DNA of 64,000 bases from Pohlia nutans (taxonomy: Eukaryota > Streptophyta > Bryopsida > Bryales > Mniaceae): the NCBI GenBank assembly GCA_022496805.1, contig CM040107.1, forward strand, positions 10,808,501 to 10,872,500, written 5' to 3'. Numbering within the stretch: position 1 is the stretch's first letter; every line of letters starts with the position of its first letter. This document shows positions 21,613 to 32,193 of the stretch, one piece after another. The position numbers and the translations under genes are program-made. Below the pieces are notes generated by a model. The model was not told where the DNA came from. It saw only the letters and a list, made by a program, of their open reading frames with translations, and did not search any database.

Positions 21613-23528
21613 GGCCCGAGGTATCTACTCCGCCCTTCTCCGGAAGAAACGGATCAACTGGGCGATCTTGATCCACCGGAACACGCAGAAGTGGGCGGGT
21701 AACCTTGACAACAAGAAGGGATGCCCATTGGCCCCATTTCTCGACCATCTGTATGAGAAACATGGGTGCCTCACGGCAGAAGAAAGGAAGAGATTGGAGA
21801 AAGTGCCTATTCCAGCCTGGGCCTGACCAGACCAGTAGAACCGGTTCGTTGTCCCGACCGGAGGAGAGAAGGATGGCTCCACCTACAACCCAACCGGATA
21901 GGAGCAGAGTCCGGGGAAAGGAGCTCCGGAAGGAGAAGGAAGACCAACCGGTAAGAAGGCCACTGGACGATTCCAGCCCCAATCCGGAGACTAGGACCAA
22001 GAGGAGAGAAGACCGCCCGGAGGGAGGCCGACCGGGTGGCACCAGGCCGCGGCAGGAGGAGCGGCAGGAAGGAAGAAGGAACCCAGAACTAGGACGACCG
22101 GGTGGAGCGAGACATCAGCCGGAGCTGAGAACAAGAGACCGGGAGGTGAGTTCGGATGAGGAGGAGGAGTCTCCACAGCCGAAGCTAACCCGGAAGAAGC
22201 CGGTGAGAGGACGAGAGGCAATTCCTCAACCGGAGGTGGGCGGTCCTTCCCAGACACAACCTCGGGTGGATCTGATCGAGGAGTCCAAGCCAGAGGAGGA
22301 GACGAGGCCTTCTCCACCCCAGCCCCAGGAGCAACCGGTAGAGGTACCCGGACCAATGGAGGAGGATTCTACCCCGGCGGCTCCACAGGAATGTATGGAA
22401 GAAGAGAACTGGACAGACCAGGAGGGAGGTCCGTCTCAGCCGCGACCCCAGGGACGGAAGAGGAAGTTAGTCCTCCCGGCTGAAGGAGAGGAAGAACCGG
22501 AAGGACCGGATACCACACCTTGAAAGAAGAAGGGACCGGTCCGGAGGAAGGTGACCCCACTCAACAAACGTCCCAAGGAGGCAGGGGAGGATGAAGAAGA
22601 AACCGGAGATGAGGGGGGCCAGGAGCAGGGAATGCCAGCGGAAGTAGAACCGGTCCAGGAGGCGGGACCATCCGGAAATGTGCCAGCGGACCGAAAAGAA
22701 CCGCTCCGGATGGAGGACATGTTACTGCAGACACGAGTGGCACTGGACCTGGTTACGGAGCAGTACAACCCCAGGTTCGCTGCTCTCCGGGAGACAGGGA
22801 CCCTTCTCTGGACGAACGACATTCTGGAGTATCCGGCGCGAATTAGGAAACTCCAGAGGAAACTCATCCGGAGCAGGGAGAGGGAGAATGAGTTAACCGG
22901 ACAACTGCAAGGTATCCGGGAGGCAGAGAGCGAATCTGCGGCTCTATTGAGGGGATTTGAGGAGGAGCTGAAACAAAAGGTAGCCTACATTAATGAGATG
23001 GAGGCCCACGTACAGAGGAAGGAGTTGCAGATCCGGGAGCAAGAGGATACCATCCGGAATGTAGCAGAGACAAGCCGGCAGTGCGTCTCCAAACTATCCG
23101 GGTTGTTCCAGTCGAATGGGGAGGCACAAACGAAGGCCCGGTTGTACGACGAGCGGGTACTTCAACCGGGATTGGAGGGAGCAGCCCGGATGAAGAATGT
23201 AGTCCGGGAGTACTCGGACAAGGTAGAAGCATTTTTGGTGGAGTTCCGGGTGTTGGCGGAATGCATCCGGGAGAGCTCTTCGGAGGAGGAGTCGGATCAA
23301 ATGGAACCTACCTCCCGGACCGTGGTGGATGTGGAGCCAATCCACATGGCCAGACCCGCGGGGGTAAGCCCAGAAGAAGTCCGGGATTCGAGCGAAGGTA
23401 TGGAGGCAATGGATGTCCACCCGGACAGGGCGGAAAAGCAACAAGAGGGACAATCGGCGGGGCGCGGAACTCGGGGAGATAGGCCGGCGGATCCGATCTT
23501 GGTGGGGAGCCCGGAAGATGAGGAATAG
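21602..23528 (+). pseudogene. gypsy-associated coiled-coil ORF, copy B
   Basis: A second, N-terminally truncated copy that opens inside the N-terminal domain (TLTVTLARGIYSALLRKK, NLDNKKGCPLAPFL). A frameshift near 21825 leads into a proline, arginine and glutamate-rich linker with repeated GRPGGxR phrases. A TGA at 22521 precedes a long heptad-rich coiled coil (about 22680-23290) and an acidic tail ending at 23528. The coiled-coil part matches copy C closely (QLQGIREAESESAALLRG against QLQGLREEERESAALLKG). With copy A it forms a head-to-tail pair of about 1.9 kb per unit. No enzymatic residue pattern is seen. Confidence 0.65.
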
Positions 23529-24987
23529 CAGCCGCAAGTAGACCTGTGGCTGTCCAGAATCATCGGAGTCCCTGAATCGGTGGTCCGAACTTAGTGGATC
23601 CGATCGCTTTGAAGGGGCTCCTTTTTGCAGCAGTAGGGTAGGACTCTGTTTGGGAGTTAGTTTTTAGGATTCTGATGTTAGTTGCAACGTAGGAAGAGAA
23701 CTAAATCGTGGGGTAGTCCCCCGGTTTTTCCAGATCTGCGGGTTTCCCGGATCTGGTCGGCTTTGTGTTTTCTTTTTATCCAGGGATGTTCTTCATTCTT
23801 GGGGTCTTCTTTTGTGTACCATTTTTCTCTTTGTAAATGATCACAAGCATACTCTTCTACGACCGGAGCGGCTGTGTGTGTGTGTGTGTGTGTGGCTATT
23901 GATTGAGATGGTGGTCCAATTAAGTCCCTTGGTAACCGGAAGAGTTGATCGGATTCTGTTGTAGATCTAGTTATGCCGCGCCCGGTTGTAAGGTGTGATC
24001 CGGAGTAGCGGCTGAGTGGATGGGAGGGGGTACTCCTGTCCTTTCAGAACTCCTGGACGGGTAGTCCATTTGAGGTGCCAGCACCCGGGCAGATCATGTG
24101 ACAGGAAGGAGCGGAATAGCTAGAGTAACCGGGTTCTCTTGTAGATCTAGTTAGGAGTCTGGGTATTGGGCAAACTCATAGATTGTTTGAAGGTGGGTTG
24201 TTCTGTGCTTGGATGCAGGGTATATTCCGGGAAACTGGCTGAGTGAATAGGAGGGGGTACTCCGGTTCTTTCAGAACTCCTGGACGGGTAGTCCGGTTGA
24301 GGTGCGAGCATCTGGGTAGGCCATGTGATAAGGAGAGTCGGAATGATCAGAGTAAAATGAACTGTTAGGAGTCGAACCAAATCCGGATACCCCGGGTAAT
24401 CGTCCATCCCGGTTATCAAGTCGTTGTAGTAATTCGTAAAAGGGAGAAACCCGGGTTACGCTTTAGTAACCAGCTGTGGGTTTGGGATGAATCTGCAGCT
24501 GAAGTGCAGTACGGGAATTACCCGGATCGAGGAGTTTTGTGAGGATAACCGGAAGGTAGTGAATTTCCCATCACGTGAATCATTAGGGAAGGGTGTGTCT
24601 TTCAATCCAGCACCACTAATGTGAATGGAGAACCCTCTGAGGGGGAAAACAGAGGTTAAACAAAACCGGATCAGATAATAACGGTAGACCGGGAGAGAGG
24701 AAGATTAGTAGAAGTCCTCCTCGGAAGGATACCGGATCTAGTCGTAACCGGGTCAGTCAGTAGGAGAAGACCCGGTTTGGTAGGAAAGAGGAATTTAGCT
24801 GGCGACAGAGAGAGAGTAGTCACCAGCCCGGGACCATCTCCGGAAGCTTTCCACTTCACAGAATCCCTGCGGAATGATAACCCGGAAATCACCTCTACGA
24901 GTGTTCTTAATACGAAAAAGTGCGTTCTAGGGGAATATCCGGTATCACGTGCTACGACAGTTCCCAATTGTCATCCTCGTCGGCCTT
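23529..24987. other. 3' flank of copy B, no gene
   Basis: Rich in CCGG words like the preceding ORFs, so probably the same element. It contains a (TG)n microsatellite at 23872-23894 and a partial direct duplication (see 23990-24350). Short frames on both strands are not convincing. No gypsy polymerase is found here on either strand. Confidence 0.5.
23990..24350 (+). repeat. two ~120-bp direct repeats
   Basis: Segments near 24007-24127 and 24232-24350 share AGGAGGGGGTACTCC-like and CTTTCAGAACTCCTGGACGG phrases, then GGTAGTCC, GAGGTGC and CATGTGA. The shared TTGTAGATCTAGTTA lies before each. Function is unknown; it could be a duplicated untranslated region. Confidence 0.75.
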
Positions 24988-27900
24988 TCATTTCCCCTTG
25001 CGAGAACGATCCATATCCACCTCTCTTGCCTTAAAAACCTCCATGTACTTCTCCACGCGACCGACAACAAGAGTTACAGTTTGCTCAGTTTCTCCAAATG
25101 TCGTTGACCAGTTCGATGTCAACATATGACATCGCCACATTTCGATGACGTCATTGATCCTCCTATCAAATGCACCTCCAGCATCCGCATAGGAATTCTC
25201 CTCATCAATGAACATGTCCTCGGTCGTTGTGGTACAAAGCCTAGCCGCCTCTTCGAACTTTGAAGGGACTAGAGCTCTGCCAATCAACGTACGGCCATAC
25301 ATTCCGTGTTGTTCTCCTAAGATGGGACCGGATGCCTCGTACCACGTGTTATCATTTCTCTTTTTTACTTCATTCTTTGGGAATCGGAAGAACTTTTTGT
25401 GCTGTACGCTCCAATGTCCCCCAAAGTTGCGGCAAAACACCTCCCGGTCCGCCTCGTTCACAATTGCACGTGCTCGCACTTCGATCTCGTAATCTCAGGT
25501 CATCCAGAAAAGTTCGTCCTTGTCCATAAAATCTTCTACCTCAGACCCTTCTGCGTGCAAATGGTACAAGTCATGGCAGTCGAAGTTAACATCCCATACC
25601 AATGGTTGACCCCAGTTTTTGTAATTTAGAAACTTCTTCAGTAGTTGGTGTAGAGGAAGGTTCCACTGGTTGTATTCATGACCAAATGGCATAACGGCGC
25701 GAAGGCCCATCATTTCGTAGAATCTGACATGTATAGGAGAATTGCACAAGGGACACCAAGAGCGTCGTAAGCAATGTTCCGCAACGCACTTAATATGAAA
25801 GGTATGCTGACATTGTCCTAGTTGGATCGCTCCTTCTGGACCAAACCCATATTGACACAAGCAACATATCTCTTTCAGAAAATCGGGAGCTGGATTACAT
25901 GTATGAACCACCGTCTTCTCCTTCTCCAACAAATGCGAGGAAAACACGTTATATGGCATCCACCCTTCTTCGATCGCCGAAGCCCAGTCCGTGTTGCTTG
26001 TTTTCAGAGAACCACAAATCCCATGTGCCCGTGTCATCATCACGTCAACATCACCCCACATGGTAAACGTAGTGATTGTACGCGCTCCAGGGAGCGCGGC
26101 TTGTCGATCAAATAATTCTTGCACCCTCCTCAAATTTCCTAGCATATAAGAGAGATTCCCACTTTTTTTCTCCTCGTACTGGAACATCAAATACAACTCA
26201 CGCGCGACCAATTCATCCACAATCTTTAATTGGTGGACATAACTCAACCAAGGCACGAGGTGGTATGGGCATCTCCTTGTCACTTTTCCAGAAAAGTAAT
26301 TCACACCTCGCTATATCCCTGTCAATCTCTGCTTGATGCAATCATTGTCTCAACCTCTCGATCTCACGGTTACTGGCTTCACCTGCTTCAATTGGTGGCC
26401 TTCTCCAAGGTTCTTCCTGCATCCTATCAACCGCCACGAATACCTCCGCTACACCTGGCCGCTCTAGCGAATTCGAAGGATCCTGTTCATTGTGGAGGTC
26501 ACCGTCGGAAGTTTGGGCATCCAAAGGAAGCGGCAACTGCTCTGATAGAGGTACAGTATCTTCAACCACTGTTTCGTTTGAAGTTTGGGCATCCAAAGGA
26601 AAGGGCAACTGGTGCGACGGAGCGAGAGTATCTTCAACCACTGTCTCGGCCGAAGTATGGGCATGAAATGAAAGAGACAATTGGTCTGATGGGGAAACTT
26701 AAGAGTTTCTTCAAGTACTACTCCGTCCAGAACGTGCGCATCCAATGGAAGAGACAATTGGGTCCAATGGGGCAAGAGTTTGTTCAAGTACTGCTACGTT
26801 CGAAGTGTTGGCATTCAACGGAATAGCGAGCTGCTCCGAAGGGACGAGAGATTCTTGAGGTAATGCTTCTTTCTTTGTAGTTTCTTCTCGCAGCTTCTCT
26901 ACTTCTTCTTTCAACTGCCAATTCATCATCTGAAGATGCATGGTCTTCAAATGGTTCTTTATGATGGTCGATTGCAGTTGCTTTATGGTTTCTCTCGCCA
27001 ACCGCTCAAATCCCCTTGCACATTCCGTTGTTTCTTTTAGTCTCTTCGTGAGCTCATCATTACGCTTCGCCTTTTCGATGACTGGCCCCCAACGGCCCAA
27101 TTTTTTCTCAATTGATTGGACATCTCTAGCGAGCTGTGGTGCAATTGTACGAAGGAAAGTTGTTACGTCCATGGCTTTTACCAAGTTCACGTACACGTTC
27201 TTCGAAAGAAGTTTCAATGAACCTAGATCACTTTCCAAGTCGGGGAGCTCGTCGGACAGTTCCCACTGCTCTGCTTCTGCAATTTCACCCACCTTGGGAA
27301 CTTTCTCCGCCAACTGCCCGTACGAAATCATTAGATCCTCAATAGGCATTCTCTTTGCCTCACAAGTCCCGCAATTTCCCCAACGTCCATTTGGATCCCG
27401 AATTAGTGTATCCGTGTCATCCGGACATGCGCGTTTCTCGCTCAGAGTCGAGGAACTTGGATTGCTTGGACCGCCCTTTCCCACCTAAACCGCCCAGTCC
27501 GTTCCAAAGTTATACTGTTCTTGGCGGCCCTCTCTAATAATTGTACCGGACCTCAACTTTTGTTTCCCCTTTGATTCCGTAGTTGCCTGAATTAGCGTCG
27601 ATGGGTTATGCGGCAACAGTTCCTCGCCCTCCTTGCACGGTATCGATCGAGACGGAGAAGTTGCAATATCTTCGACTTTGTCTTCTAAGTCCCATTCAAC
27701 TTTGACTTCTATTTCCTCCCGTTCAGCATTGACTTCGGTTTCCACACTTGCATCCAAATTGTCGAAAGCGTCTATAGGCAGTACTGGTAATTTAGCGGTC
27801 TTGGGTTTGACTTCCACTGGATTTGAGCTGCTCGTAGTCGACGTGCCCGGTTTCTTTCAAGAGACCAACATCTCTTTTGTGCTTGTAGATGCTGGATCAT

Positions 27901-28369
27901 ACAAATCAGGAATATCTCGCTGCCCGTCTGCTAACTGAGTTGGCATCGATTTAGTTGTAGGGTATGTACTCCAATCCACCTTGCGCTCCAACCTTAATTC
28001 CATAGAGACCATTGCCAGTATGTTGTAGTTGAATGTTCCCTTTGACTTCGAACAAGCTCCTAACAATGCCCTCCATACCTCTTCCGCTCGGTGAAGGAAA
28101 TGATCATGTTTGCACAAGTTTGGTTTGGCAGTAAAGGTTTTTGCCATCAATGGTAATTGTTCCCTCGGCCACAGTTTACCAATGTGGGACAGTTTGACAT
28201 ATACTCTGCAATCCGCGGCAGACCATTATTCTTCCCATCGTGGTGCGGCTAGAATAGTTGGGTCGTCCAATACGGCGTAATCGATCGCATGCGGGGTCCC
28301 CTTAGGCTTGATCCTCCTAGGCCCAGCATTAGCATTCGGAACGTGACCCTCACGTTGGTCATCGGCCAT
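24988..28369 (-). pseudogene. long RING-H2 and coiled-coil protein (broken)
   Basis: Reading leftwards from the ATG at 28369, one frame continues through in-frame stops at 28226 (TAA), 27857 (TGA) and 27485 (TAG) to the repeat region. Two compensating frameshifts then occur near 26700-26770, a stop at 26342, and a second frame runs 26304-24988 with one TGA at 25495. Order of parts: a basic and acidic N terminus, a CGTC-containing segment, a heptad-rich coiled coil (about 27350-26850), 24-residue repeats, a helical domain, and a RING-H2 finger at about 25880-25730 (CCLCQYG, CQHTFHIKC, CPLC). A C-terminal domain with NFGGHW and GRALVPSKFEEAARL follows. A RING-H2 finger usually marks an E3 ubiquitin ligase. 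The whole would be about 1,100 residues. I do not recognise the rest. Confidence 0.6.
26511..26880 (-). repeat. 72-bp coding tandem repeat (24 residues)
   Basis: Five imperfect units begin near 26511, 26583, 26655, 26734 and 26805. The third is 79 bases long, and the 7 extra bases contribute to the frame break of the host pseudogene. Each unit encodes a variant of SEQLPLPLDAQTSN followed by VVEDT. The repeats separate the coiled coil from the RING half. Confidence 0.85.
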
Positions 28370-28461
28370 TGCTTTGCGATGTGTGAATGAACAGTGTGCA
28401 ATTACCGAGATAGAATGCCGCGACGAGGTGAATCGATCGTGTACCCTAAACCGTGAGGTAA

Positions 28462-28612
28462 TCCCGCGATAATGTGAATCAACCATTTGAGTAAAAACCC
28501 CGCGATAATGTGAATCAACCATTTGAATAAAAACCCCGCGAAAATGTGTAAGAACCGTCTGTGTAAGAAAACCGCGATAATGTTAGTGACCCGTCCGTGT
28601 GAAAATACTGCG
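28462..28612 (-). repeat. 35-bp repeats upstream of the RING gene
   Basis: The unit CCCGCGATAATGTGAATCAA plus CCATTTGAGTAAAAA occurs twice almost exactly, followed by more diverged copies ending near 28612. They lie 90-240 bases upstream of the ATG at 28369, where a promoter would be expected, and contain CCGCGATAAT words that resemble the ATAACCG-type end motifs elsewhere in reverse complement. Confidence 0.75.
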
Positions 28613-28635
28613 AAGATATAAATAAAGTGTGTAAG

Positions 28636-28676
28636 ATGCTTATTGTGACCAACCGGTGATTGGTCACAATAAGCAT
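28636..28676. promoter_or_regulatory. perfect 17-bp inverted repeat
   Basis: ATGCTTATTGTGACCAA, a 7-base loop CCGGTGA, then the exact complement TTGGTCACAATAAGCAT. It lies just beyond the 35-bp repeats upstream of the minus-strand RING gene. It could be a protein-binding palindrome, a hairpin, or the healed footprint of an inverted element. No flanking duplication is visible. Confidence 0.8.
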
Positions 28677-28764
28677 ATGACCTCTCACCCCTGTAGTAAA
28701 TAAGGTCAGGAAGTCCACAAAGGGAATTGCCAGCAACCTGATTTAGGAGTGAGAAGTCAGAGGA

Positions 28765-29225
28765 AATGGAGTCGGACGCGCCTTCTATACTGCCGTCCGC
28801 GTCCCCCTGCCCGAACCAGCCCGTCCGCCTGAACCAGCCTATCCGCCCGTCCGAACCGGGCCTGCCGTCCGATCTGTCGTCTGGAGCGTGCTACCCGTCC
28901 GATCATCGTTGTCCGATGGGGTGGCGGCGGCGGACCGTAAACCCTAAAGCGAAAGCCTAAGGCGTCCGCTGATTAAGTGCGTCCGATGCATCGTGTCCGA
29001 TTCTGCCTTCCGATTCTGCCGTCCGATCCAGCCCGTCCGATCCAGCGCGTCCAATGCACCCCGGCTGATCCGGACCGTCTCTGCTGTGCGTCCGATCCAG
29101 CCCAAATCGATCAGATGGCATATCGAACGGCACAGCGGACGGCATAACGGACTAGCGCAGTCTGCTTGTAAGGGGCCTGGCTGTCCAACGGCTAGTTCGG
29201 CAGATAATACTATAAAGCATGAAGG
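28765..29225 (+). promoter_or_regulatory. GTCCG-rich block and TATA box of hAT copy 1
   Basis: GTCCG and GTCCGATC words fill 28765-29160, and a TATAAAG box lies at 29211. hAT copy 2 has TATAAAT at 35554 in the equivalent place. The distance to the transposase ATG (29466) is ~255 bases. Dense subterminal motifs are expected binding sites for hAT transposases, which is inferred here. Confidence 0.6.
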
Positions 29226-29234
29226 ATTTGTTTT

Positions 29235-29353
29235 GGTGAGTTCATTCAAACTCACCAGTTGTCAAGGGCTGTGGGCAACCTTTTGGTATCCCTTGCTTGA
29301 CCATTACCGAGTTTGAATGCGCGGTTGTCGAATTCCGTTCGGAATTTGACAAC
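29235..29353 (+). other. leader hairpins of hAT copy 1
   Basis: Two stems lie between the TATA box and the ATG: GGTGAGTT/AACTCACC with a 6-base loop (29235-29256), and a 13-bp stem from GTTGTCGAATTCC to GGAATTTGACAAC with loop GTTC (29324-29353). Both are present in copy 2 (about 35578-35600 and 35667-35696), and the base differences keep pairing through G-U. Confidence 0.6.
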
Positions 29354-29465
29354 TACTGTATTTTACATATATGATACATTTTTTCGTCGCGCGATCACGA
29401 GGTACTGCACGCCGTCACTTAAAGCTATTGGGTAGCGGAACCTAAACCCGCTTGAGCCTTTCAAG

Positions 29466-31553
29466 ATGCCAAGCGATTGGAAAGATTCGTATGTGGATAT
29501 AGCCCCCTGAAAAGTGTAGTGCTTACTATGTGCAACACTTTTTGCAAGGAAGGCGGCGAGGATGTTGAGTCACCTTGGATACCGGAATGCATTAGGAAAC
29601 CGTGACAATGGCGTCAGTATATGCAAGAGACTCACACCGCAGATTAAAGGGCTCTTTCTTAATTGCAAAGGAGATCCTCCTAAGCGTCCAAATCCAGATC
29701 TATCCGATGAATGTCGCACTCCGAGAGCGGGAAATATGGACATGATGGAGCTTTGCACACCGCAATCGCTGGATCGAGAGTCACGCGATGGACCACAAGA
29801 GATTCCAAATCAGAGGTCAGGTTCTAATACAAACGAAACTACCGCGAGCAGACCGCCATCCACGGAACGTGACAGTGCTAATGGCAGGGCCGCCCATTCA
29901 TTGCGACAAGCAGGAATACCAGAGGGTTTTCAGGAAGACAAACGAAGGGAGTTAGACAAGATATGGGCAAGGTTCTTTTACGAGGCGAATATCCCTTTTG
30001 CGATAGCACGGAATTCAACTTTCAAAGCGGCCGTACGCAGGACTTCTGCTTTTCGGGGACCATACACACCACCCTCTTACAATGACATACAGAAGAAACT
30101 CTTGATGCAGGCCAAGAATGAGCTAGGGTGGTCTTGCAAGGTAAAATGGCAGATAGCGTTCGCAAGTTTGGAGCCACGTTGACATTTGATGGATGGAGCT
30201 CGTGCACAAACCAACTTTTATTCAATTGCATGATAGTGTCTACGGTAGGAGAACACTTTCTTGGATCGGTAGACACTTCGGGACATTCGAAGACAGCAAC
30301 GTACCAAGCGACCGTCATAGAGAAGTTCATTGAAGGCGTTGGATCGCAGAACGTGGTGCAAATTGCAACGGACAACGCATCTGTCATGAAGGCAGCAGCA
30401 GATATCGTGACGAACAAATATGACCACATATACTTCCAAAGATGTGTTGTTCACGCAATGATCCTGTTATTGGGGGACATCGCGAAGGCAAACTGGATAA
30501 CTCAGGTGTTGAAGAAGGCCCGGACGATCGTGACGTTATAAAGAAGAGACACATGGCTCTTGCAGTATTTCGAGAGGACGAGAAGAAGTTCAGCCTAGTA
30601 TTGGCAGGGAAAACTAGATTTGGATCAAATTTCATGATGGTGGATCGATTACTCAAGGTCAGACAGGCCTTAGAGCAGTCAGTTGTGGACAAACAGTGGA
30701 CGTCTTATGTCGTCACACTCCGAGACAAGCGGGGGGGGGATCAAAGCGCGCACTATCTCTCGAGATGTGAGAAGGTATATACTAGATGATCACTTTTGGC
30801 AAAGATGCACTAATTTTCAGGAGGTGGTTGCACCGTTGATGTATGCACTGCGGGATTTTGACAGTGGAGAACCTGGTATGGGCAAAATTCGACACATCTT
30901 TCACAATGTGGAGAAACACATTGAAAGGGTGAAGGATGAGTTCTTTCCATTAGACGGTGGAGAAAGCATTGATGTGGAGAAGCACTTCCGCAACCGATGG
31001 GCATTGGTCAGAACGGATTTACACGATGCGGGTGCACCTTTGAATCCGTATTTGCTACACGATAAGGAACTCGCAGACGATTTAGATGCCATCACAGCAT
31101 GCAAGCGTGTGCTTGGGAAATTATGTTCTCCAGAAACATATCCGGATGTGGTGCTAGAGTTTTTGGCATTCTATCACAAGGAACCGCCATTCTACAATAT
31201 GTTGGATCCGAAACAACAAAAGTGTTCGCCTCATGTATGGTGGGATTTTGAAGGGGCATGCGGAAAGCTCATTGCACCAACAGCACGGAGAATCCTAGCC
31301 CAAACCGTGTCATCGTCATCATGCGAACGCAATTGGAGTAGTTATTCTTTTGTGCACAACAGGACTCGGAATCGCCTCCAATAAAAGAGGGCTGAAGATT
31401 TAGTGTACGTGTACACAAATTCAAAGCTCCTCGCAAAGGCTAAGAGAAAGGATGAGAAGAAGTGGTACAAGGAAAATGTATCATCAGAGGATTCGGATTC
31501 CGCTTCAGAAGAATCGGATGGAGATGAGGAAAGGGGAAATGCTATTACGTGAG
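29466..31553 (+). pseudogene. hAT transposase, copy 1
   Basis: A BED-like N terminus (CLLC, then HLGYRN, then ICKRLTPQIK) precedes DUF659 with LTFDGWSS, TDNASVMKAAAD and CVVHAMILLLGDIA. The usual Asn after HAM is Ile here. The C-terminal hAT dimerisation segment reads SSCERNWSSYSFVHNRTRNR (about 31315-31378), followed beyond a TAA at 31382 by an acidic tail to 31553. Lesions relative to copy 2: stops at 29508 and 29517, a 1-base loss near 30128, another near 30536, and an extra base in the G9 run at about 30731. It would have moved DNA by cut-and-paste but is clearly dead. Confidence 0.85.
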
Positions 31554-31760
31554 CAGTGAGCAGTGAGCAGTGAGCAGTGAGCAGAGATTTTTGGAAAAAT
31601 TTCGGGCTGTTGCATTTTAAAGGACCTCCTATTACCGCGGATTTAGGTGTAGTTAGTGAGTATTTATGAAACATTGATTTAGAGTGAGTACCTGTAGCCG
31701 TGGAATTTAGTGTGTATTTTTAGAGTAATTAGTGGAATTTATTAGCTTCAAACAACAATC
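31545..31760. repeat. GTGAGCA tandem repeat and end-like motifs
   Basis: Five near-perfect 7-base units (GTGAGCA) occupy 31551-31587. After ~45 bases comes CTATTACCGCGG (about 31629), then GTAGCCGTGG (about 31692). This is the same arrangement as 13775-14010 and 47370-47600, here directly behind the hAT coding region, so it is a candidate 3' end of that element. Confidence 0.5.
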
Positions 31761-31849
31761 GCTCGTTTAGGAAACTAACAGAAATGCATTCATATTCGTT
31801 ATAGAATCAAGAAATAATGTGGAAATAAATAAATACTCAATCCGTACAA

Positions 31850-32098
31850 TCAAAGTGAATCTGTATCAGATTCGATAGCACTCACATCGACATATGAAAG
31901 CACACGAGGATCATAATGTCGAAGCGGTGTAGAATAGCATGAAGAACCACTAGGGCTAGGACTAGCATTGGCAAATGCTGTTGCCAATGCTTCTGCGTAC
32001 ACAGGAAGTCCTTGAGGGGAACTATTAGGGCTTACCAAACTCTGCAAGGACTTTCTAAGGTTAAAACGGCTCTGTTGTAGTAGTTTATTCCTTGTCAA
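31850..32098 (-). CDS. small serine-rich ORF, possible 3' exon
   Basis: Eighty-two codons ending SYVDVSAIESDTDSL, downstream of the methyltransferase-like ORF on the same strand. A GTGAGT donor at 32201 and an acceptor TTTGCAG just before 32099 suggest one transcript. The phase does not join this frame to the upstream one, however, so splicing would end the protein early (about FDKE then stop). Coding status is uncertain. Confidence 0.3.
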   Translation of the reverse strand: MTRNKLLQQSRFNLRKSLQSLVSPNSSPQGLPVYAEALATAFANASPSPSGSSCYSTPLRHYDPRVLSYVDVSAIESDTDSL

Positions 32099-32193
32099 AC
32101 TGCAAACATACAGTGTAAAAGTATTAGAAAAACGTATCCAGAAGAAGATGTACTAACTAGTATTTGCAAGGTGCATTAAATAAACATTGAAAC

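Noticed and set aside
19535..23563. minus-strand ORFs opposite the coiled-coil copies
   Set aside because: Low-complexity Ser/Pro/Leu translations mirroring the CCGG-rich plus strand. The plus frame is conserved with copy C.
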